Part shown: positions 43,578-48,393 of the stretch, piece by piece | Layout of the letters: each line of letters opens with the position of its first letter | Numbering within the stretch: the stretch's first letter is position 1 | NCBI RefSeq assembly: GCF_018598585.1 | Contig: NZ_JAHESD010000047.1 | Location: 1-48,393, forward strand | DNA length: 48,393 bases | Direction: 5' to 3' | Source of the DNA: Chryseosolibacter indicum | GTDB taxonomy: Bacteria > Bacteroidota > Bacteroidia > Cytophagales > Cyclobacteriaceae | The notes under the pieces: model-generated | Seen by the model: the letters and a program-made list of their open reading frames with translations, nothing else | Databases searched by the model: none | Told to the model about the DNA's origin: nothing | Made by a program: the position numbers and the translations under genes

Positions 43578-44384
43578 TTAAGCTTGAGGGTTTATTTCCT
43601 TTGCCTCCTCCTCAAACCGCTCTTCAAGTACTTGAATCGGGTTTTCAGTTGGTGCTGTTGGCTTTATCCTAGTCTTCTTTTTCTTTGCTTTGAACTTGGG
43701 TATCTTCAATTTTTCAAGCGGAATTTCTAAGCATACAATTTCCGTTAAGGCTTCAAGGATATCTTCGTCCTCAAACTTGGTGTCGTACTTCGCTCTTAGC
43801 TCTTTCTTTAAAAAGCTTACTACATGAGGTGAGAATAGCAACCCGGCAAGGCCTATTGGCTCTAAGGCAGTATACCGAGCCCAAACATTGTCGAGGCTTT
43901 TCTTTACAATCGCATCTTTATGGAAGTATGTTAATAGCTCAAGAGCTTCTTTTACATCATAGTCCTCAGCATGGAAATCTATTTCGAAGACGAGCTTCTC
44001 ACTTATTGGTTTTTCAAATAGAATTCTATAGAACTGGAACTGCCTGCCATTTGTGAGTACCGCCCATTCAATACCTTCGTTAGCTCCGTAATTAATGGCT
44101 TGCCTTAAATGCTTATCAGAAAGATCAATGGAAAAAGCTTTTACTTCTACCAAGAAATGTCTTTTGCCTCCTGTTTGCACGATGTAATCGGCATAAGTTC
44201 CTTTAATCATGAACTCTGTTTTAATCTCTTCCAACTCCTGATAACCAAGAATAGAAGTTAAAAAAGTGTTTATCATGATGCGTGTGCCTGACTCGTCAAG
44301 GTCTGATAAGTTCTTTGTTAAATAACGCTTCTTGTAATCCTTTAACGCAAGAAGCATCTTTTCTGATTTGGAAGAGGAGATCAT
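43578..44384 (-). CDS. HsdR_N-type PD-(D/E)XK domain protein
   Basis: 268 aa. Residues ~30-150 match the type I restriction enzyme R N-terminal domain (HSDR_N_2): GTRIMINTFLTSILGYQELE, EFMIKGTYADYIVQTGG, HFLVEVKAFSIDLSDKHLRQ, AINYGANEGIEWAVLTNGRQ. Asp in YADY and the EVK triad are the PD-(D/E)XK catalytic residues and appear intact. C-terminal ~110 residues are helical and end in a Lys-rich stretch (FKAKKKKTRIKP). No helicase or methylase is encoded beside it, so it is not a complete R-M system. Stand-alone proteins of this group are widespread with unknown role; nuclease activity is an inference. Confidence 0.85.
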   Translation of the reverse strand: MISSSKSEKMLLALKDYKKRYLTKNLSDLDESGTRIMINTFLTSILGYQELEEIKTEFMIKGTYADYIVQTGGKRHFLVEVKAFSIDLSDKHLRQAINYGANEGIEWAVLTNGRQFQFYRILFEKPISEKLVFEIDFHAEDYDVKEALELLTYFHKDAIVKKSLDNVWARYTALEPIGLAGLLFSPHVVSFLKKELRAKYDTKFEDEDILEALTEIVCLEIPLEKLKIPKFKAKKKKTRIKPTAPTENPIQVLEERFEEEAKEINPQA

Positions 44385-44576
44385 AATTCGGGTTTTTATT
44401 TAAGTTTCTAGATTGAACTCGCACGAAAGCAATAGCACACTCATCCAAAGGATGAACTCTACTATTTATTGTTTTTATTGACTCCAAGTGGGCTTGCGAT
44501 CGAGTGGATCAGGTGGGTCTAGGAATCAGTTATCAACTAAGATAAAAAATTGCAAGTAAACTACCAATCTCTTCTC

Positions 44577-44695
44577 GCCCGAAATTTTCCCAAACACACA
44601 ATTCTCTTTCCTAAGGGTATGTCTTTCTCGCGTGAGGGATGAAATGAAAAGCCCACAGTGAAGGGTTTGCTTGAGTGTTGGAGGCGAATGACAAG
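44577..44695 (+). repeat. R3 repeat, best copy
   Basis: CGAAATTTTCCCAAACACAC, CTCGCGTGAGGGATGAAATG, AAAGCCCACAGTGAAGGGTT, TGAGTGTTGGAGGCGAATGA. Followed by ACTCACATCGAGCACG, which leads straight into R1 copy H as in copy C. Confidence 0.6.
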
Positions 44696-44748
44696 CCGTA
44701 TTAAAATGCGTGAGTAAATGACCCGAGCAGATGAACTCACATCGAGCA

Positions 44749-44924
44749 CGTCATACCGAGCCTGCTCACGTAAATCATCGCGCTGAACTTACTGCGAGGT
44801 ATCCCTTGGATAGCTTACTTCATCCGTGCGTTGCTGTGCGTCCTTCTATTAACGGTTGAAGGACACGGGATTCCTCAAATATATCTCATCGCACTGCACA
44901 AAAGGTTGTAGTTTCGGAATGACG
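44749..44924 (+). repeat. R1 element, copy H
   Basis: 176 bp; outer arms CGTCATACCGA / TTCGGAATGACG, inner arms GAGGTATCCC / GGGATTCCTC. Confidence 0.9.
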
Positions 44925-45220
44925 GTATCTTTAGTTTGTGTGAGCATCAGAGTCCTAGAACCTATTAAAATGCCCTTCAGTATGACTCCCTAACTAATTT
45001 TGACTCAATATTGTATAAAAATTTTTATTGGCGGCAGTAGGGCAGTTGTTCTTGCTTCATTCGTAGCCTTGTCTTTCGTCACTCATTAATGTTACGTTTC
45101 TTAATCAAGTCAGTCTTGCGATGAAAATATTTCAACTCTACCTGTCAGCTTACCACCGAACTCAGCACACTTATTGAATGGGTTCGATGTGAGACCGGGC
45201 AATGTGTCTGATTTAAGTAG

Positions 45221-46090
45221 TTAGTATTTCTTCCATTCAAAATTATTAAACCCACTTTCTTTCGCCCACTTTCGCCATACTGCTTCTAGAATTTCATTAT
45301 CTCTTAAACCTTTTGGGTATTTATAGGTTTGGTTTTTCGTATCAAAATCTCTCTCATGTGTTTCTAATATATGAAGGTTAATGTGTTTATTTTTCTTGCT
45401 TTTGATAGTTTGTAAACTCAATGAACTGTTCATGTCAAGTGCTGTTGATATATCTACACTATTAATCTTACAAAACTGTCTAATCTTCTCAATTTCAGGG
45501 ATGCCAAAATAAAATTGATTATTCCCGCTTTTATTAAGGTATTCCAAATAACCGTCTGTAAAAATATAAATATCATTCTCGTAGTTGATAAAAGTTGTAT
45601 CTACACCGTCCGTTACAAATGTATTTTGCTTAATAGTTGGTTCATTTTCGATTTTCTCAATTAAAACACTTATTAAATCCAATCCTGGATTTTTTGTAGT
45701 AGCGTAAACCTTCCTTACAGATTTTTCAAAATCTTCAATTCTCTGAATTAGTCCACTATTTTTATATTCACCGGTTGAGTTTATGAAGCGTTGCTTTTCA
45801 CCTAAATTTTTAATTTGATTGATGTCTATAGACGTAGAATTTTTTTCAGAGAATGCTGAAAAGGAAATCGATGATTTATCTCCTATTTTTTCACCTGGTT
45901 TGACACACTCGTTTTTAAAATACTCCAGTATTTTATGAATTTCATCAATATCTTTCGGCGGCGTATTGTTAATACGGCTCGACATATCGGAAAGAATGAC
46001 AATATTTTTATATGATAAGTTCTTGTTCTCTGGTGCCGGACCACAAGTAACAAGTATTACTATCGAACAAACGGTAAATATATTTTTCAT
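45221..46090 (-). CDS. VWA-like lipoprotein paired with PLD-like membrane protein
   Basis: 289 aa. N-terminal lipoprotein-type signal ending ILVTCG (Cys16; Thr at -1 is unusual but tolerated). The first strand of the mature domain, KNIVILSDMSSRINN, has the DxSxx part of a VWA metal-ion-dependent adhesion site, followed by a strand IYIFTDGYLEYL with the Thr-Asp-Gly second motif. Later NKHINLHILETHERDFDTKN and a C-terminal helix with VWRKWAKESGF. So a von Willebrand A-like Rossmann fold on the periplasmic side is probable. Starts 10 bases after the stop of the PLD-like gene: a two-gene operon. Function unknown. Confidence 0.82.
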   Translation of the reverse strand: MKNIFTVCSIVILVTCGPAPENKNLSYKNIVILSDMSSRINNTPPKDIDEIHKILEYFKNECVKPGEKIGDKSSISFSAFSEKNSTSIDINQIKNLGEKQRFINSTGEYKNSGLIQRIEDFEKSVRKVYATTKNPGLDLISVLIEKIENEPTIKQNTFVTDGVDTTFINYENDIYIFTDGYLEYLNKSGNNQFYFGIPEIEKIRQFCKINSVDISTALDMNSSLSLQTIKSKKNKHINLHILETHERDFDTKNQTYKYPKGLRDNEILEAVWRKWAKESGFNNFEWKKY

Positions 46091-46100
46091 TTAAAATAAC

Positions 46101-48005
46101 TTATTTAATTGGTGCAATGACTTGTTCAATTCTTACAACTCTATTAGCTACTTCATCTTCGGAAAAATAAGTTGGTAAATATTCAATAAAACCCGATTTA
46201 TATGCTGACACAACACTAAGCAAAATTTCATCGGTAAATATTTTACCACTTATTACTTTTGCATTAAAATCATCAAAAATAGTTTTAATAGGCCTTAGCA
46301 ATTGGATATATCTGTTATGAATATGATTTTGAAGAGCGTCCAATTCTACTTCCAATTTCAAGATTTTATCATTGCTTTCTTTTAGAGCATCTTCTTTTTG
46401 TTTAATTCTGTTGATAATAGCTTCTCTATTAGCATCAAGGTCCAGCATTTCTTCATCTAGAATTTTAATCTTTTTTTCTTTTTCTGCATCAACAAGATGC
46501 CTTTGGGAATTTCTGTAAGCATTGTATATGTTATCAATGGCATAATGTGTAACAATCAATGGCATCATCCCGAAAACAAACATCAGCCAAAACTCACCAT
46601 GCTCCACAACTTGCCAAATTTTAAGATGAGATTCTTCGCCTTTTAGTAGCGATTTTATTTCGTCAGTATTAAATGCAACCATTGCTGCAACCACGATGTC
46701 AAATATCAGTAGGCCAACCCAAAACAAAACGTTACTTACCCACTTTTTCTCACTACCAAATAATTTTATATTTGATATTAGGACAGGAAAGAGAAAGAAA
46801 ATTGCAGCAATAAATCCAAACAATGCTCCCTGTTGCCTGAAAATCTTAAGGATAGCATTAGCATCAACAAGCTGTGGTAATCCAGGTGTTCCACCTGCCT
46901 CTAATGCTTTACGAATCACATTACCCTCAAAAAACACTTTATACATTGCGGAAGCAAAAAATAATGATAAATAAAAAGCAAGTACTGCTAATAAGAGCGT
47001 TACGAGAATAGTACCGGTAGACCAAAACTCTTTAATAACAAAAGATTGTTCTAACGACTTTTTATCAAGTTTAATTCTTTCAATTTCTTTATTGAGTTGT
47101 AATAAGCCTTTTTCACCAGTGTTTTGATTGCCTGACTCTAGTATGGTCTTCTCTTGTTGTAGGCTTGATGTTTTATCAGTGAGTTGCCGTTTCTCTAAAT
47201 CATTACTTTTTGCAACTGCATTTATCTCCTTTTCCTTATCAATTTCCAACTCCGCTTTTTTGGTTTCAAAAGCATTAGTAATATTTGCTAATAATATGTT
47301 TTTTTTGCTCACCAAACTGTCATCAGTAGCAAAAACTTTAATTTCTTCCTTAATGCTTAAGTATTCAGATTCAAAAATGTCAATGTTGCCAACGCTTTCT
47401 TTTGATTTTTGAAATCCTTTTCGCTTGAAGTCTTCTGTATTAATTTGTGCTGATGAATAAACAAGGTTATATAGTTGCTGATAAAAAGTATCAGGGTTTG
47501 TAGGCTGTATTGATTGCATTGGATTTGTTTGTTCTGGATTTGTGTCTTTTACTATCGTATTTACAGCTATGTTATTGTCGATATTATATCTTATCCGTTC
47601 AAATTCAGAAAATAGTTGTCGGTAAATGTCGTAATCATCTGAAACATGGATGTTTTCAACATTATTGTTGGATGCATTGTAAGAATAATTGAATGAACCA
47701 TTAATCGAAATTTTATTATCGATAAGACAAAATTTATGGTGCATCGTTCCTCTTTCATCGCCTGTCTGGAAAGCATGGACATTGATATTTGCTGCTATTA
47801 GCATCTGCTTAACAATTTCGTTTTGAGCATTTGAGGAAAGAACAACATCAACTATTACATTTCTTCTTTTTGCCTTAATGAATGCGTTAGCAATATCTCT
47901 GTCAGTAAACCAAGCCATAGCGAGATAAATGCCTTGTCTTGCATTATCAATTTCAGATATAATTCTCTGTTTAATTTCGGTTCCGTTTGTGAGAATGTCA
48001 GTCAT
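46101..48005 (-). CDS. Phospholipase D-like domain protein with coiled coils and four TM helices
   Basis: 634 aa. Residues 1-150 are a PLD-like (PLDc_2) domain with one HKD motif, H89-H-K91-FCLI-D96 followed by NGSFNYS; single-motif members dimerise and act on DNA, RNA or lipids. Residues ~205-335 are a charged coiled coil (KKAELEIDKEKEINAVAKSN, LQLNKEIERIKLDKKSLEQS). Four TM segments follow at about 340-365, 400-422, 432-457 and 475-500, then a second coiled coil (ILDEEMLDLDANREAIINRI) and a C-terminal soluble tail. The PLD domain has no export signal, so it should be cytoplasmic and membrane-tethered. Operon with the VWA-like lipoprotein. The architecture recalls membrane-associated effectors of conflict systems but I know no named family. 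Confidence 0.85.
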   Translation of the reverse strand: MTDILTNGTEIKQRIISEIDNARQGIYLAMAWFTDRDIANAFIKAKRRNVIVDVVLSSNAQNEIVKQMLIAANINVHAFQTGDERGTMHHKFCLIDNKISINGSFNYSYNASNNNVENIHVSDDYDIYRQLFSEFERIRYNIDNNIAVNTIVKDTNPEQTNPMQSIQPTNPDTFYQQLYNLVYSSAQINTEDFKRKGFQKSKESVGNIDIFESEYLSIKEEIKVFATDDSLVSKKNILLANITNAFETKKAELEIDKEKEINAVAKSNDLEKRQLTDKTSSLQQEKTILESGNQNTGEKGLLQLNKEIERIKLDKKSLEQSFVIKEFWSTGTILVTLLLAVLAFYLSLFFASAMYKVFFEGNVIRKALEAGGTPGLPQLVDANAILKIFRQQGALFGFIAAIFFLFPVLISNIKLFGSEKKWVSNVLFWVGLLIFDIVVAAMVAFNTDEIKSLLKGEESHLKIWQVVEHGEFWLMFVFGMMPLIVTHYAIDNIYNAYRNSQRHLVDAEKEKKIKILDEEMLDLDANREAIINRIKQKEDALKESNDKILKLEVELDALQNHIHNRYIQLLRPIKTIFDDFNAKVISGKIFTDEILLSVVSAYKSGFIEYLPTYFSEDEVANRVVRIEQVIAPIK

Positions 48006-48276
48006 ACTCTCTTACAAATTTTAGTAGGTCAAATACACAAGTAGCTTTGGTGTCGCAGTGAGTTTGCGTGGCTGTGGTATGTGCCAAATGCGCAGGACTA
48101 TTCGAAGCACCATCTCTTTAAAAAGCGAAGGGTTGGCTGTGTCAATTTTTAGCCTATCCCTCGTTTTAATTTTTTTAAAATCAAGCGTTGTCTCCATGCC
48201 GTTTATTTGTACCAATATGAAAACTTATTGAAAAATTGGTCTTTTTTTGAACCACAAATTTGTCCGGCTCTATTGG
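48006..48276. other. Upstream region of the PLD operon
   Basis: About 270 bases. A frame at 48021-48215 is not protein-like. Contains AAAGCGAAGGGTTGGCTGTG at about 48123, related to R3. Promoter of the PLD operon expected here. Confidence 0.45.
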
Positions 48277-48393
48277 CCCAACAATTCGATATAAGTCATA
48301 TGGCTTAGATTTCCTTATTATAAAATATATTACTCTAAGACTCCCGTGGGCTTGTGAAACTTATCTGCCTAAGGAAAGGAGGGTAAGCTGTGT
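48277..48393 (+). repeat. R2 repeat copy 3 with palindrome, cut by window edge
   Basis: CCCAACAATTCGATATAAGT, CATATGGCTTAGATTTCC, then the R2 body TATAAAATATATTACTCTAA, ACTCCCGTGGGCTTGTGAAA, AAGGAAAGGAGGGTAAGCTG up to the last base. Continues beyond the window. Confidence 0.75.

Larger units (their letters stand above)
44385..45220. other. 835-bp gene-free region with R3, R1 copy H and a site-like box
   Basis: Contains R3 (44577-44695), R1 copy H (44749-44924), its tail GTGTGAGCATCAGAGTC, the palindrome ATAAAAATTTTTAT (45015-45028) and TTGGCGGCAGTAGGGC (45028-45043), which resembles the left end of the 41406 unit. No gene. Confidence 0.55.

Noticed and set aside
43578-44384. Complete type I restriction system
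   Set aside because: Only the HsdR N-terminal-type domain is present; no helicase, HsdM or HsdS gene in the window.
48021-48215. Minus-strand 64-codon frame upstream of the PLD gene
   Set aside because: Overlaps R3-like sequence, no protein-like pattern; more likely leader DNA.

Overview
The window looks like a chromosomal stretch of a Bacteroidota bacterium, most likely a Cytophagales-type environmental species. This is inferred from protein style, not from a marker gene: there is no rRNA or tRNA in the window. The indications are a large secreted beta-rich operon, SPII lipoproteins, Reg_prop propellers, Crp/Fnr and DUF6597-type AraC regulators, DUF2306, and PadR plus orphan FtsX/MacB-type permeases with a prefix domain. 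DNA is AT-rich, SD sequences are weak and intergenic regions are full of repeats.

Layout. 1-7500 (minus): an operon of three large secreted proteins (1523 aa, 693 aa FN3, and one cut by the window edge). 8290-10508 (plus): a chromate module, with a ChrB-type sensor fused to an AraC DNA-binding domain followed by the efflux protein ChrA. 10584-14360: single genes (serine hydrolase, frameshifted DUF2200, secreted protein, alpha/beta hydrolase, small membrane protein). 14491-16589 (minus): an AraC regulator and a TetX-like FAD monooxygenase. 16799-18789: one lipoprotein and two hypotheticals. 19859-22842 (plus) and 28794-31828 (minus): two PadR plus orphan ABC permease pairs. Between them lie an ArsR/SRPBCC/small protein operon, a GNAT, a Cys-rich hypothetical, an AraC/VOC-lipoprotein pair and a decayed lipoprotein. 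32717-34163: Crp/Fnr plus DUF2306. 35.1-48.4 kb: an accessory zone of small, mostly unknown genes all on the minus strand, separated by attC-like imperfect palindromes and shared repeats. It includes a Crp/Fnr pair, a propeller lipoprotein, an HsdR_N-type nuclease-like protein with a secreted partner, and a two-gene module of a phospholipase D-like membrane protein with a VWA-like lipoprotein.

Repeats are the second theme. R1 is a ~170-176 bp element whose outer arms (CGTCATACCGA / TCGGAATGACG) and inner arms (GAGGTATCCC / GGGATTCCTC) form nested inverted repeats. Seven full copies (three in tandem), two 3'-end fragments and one diverged sister element are present, nearly all in the same orientation. 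R2 (~130-160 bp, three copies) sits at the edges of the cassette-like units. R3 (~120 bp, four degraded copies) precedes two R1 copies.

Three genes are broken (DUF2200, DUF2199 with two shifts, and a lipoprotein at 28.2-28.7 kb). The indels are all single-base losses, so either decay or assembly indel errors could explain them. The strongest candidates for undescribed biology are the cassette-like array at 35-48 kb, the PLD/VWA membrane module, the ChrB-AraC fusion and the nested R1 element family. No integrase, transposase or CRISPR array was seen.
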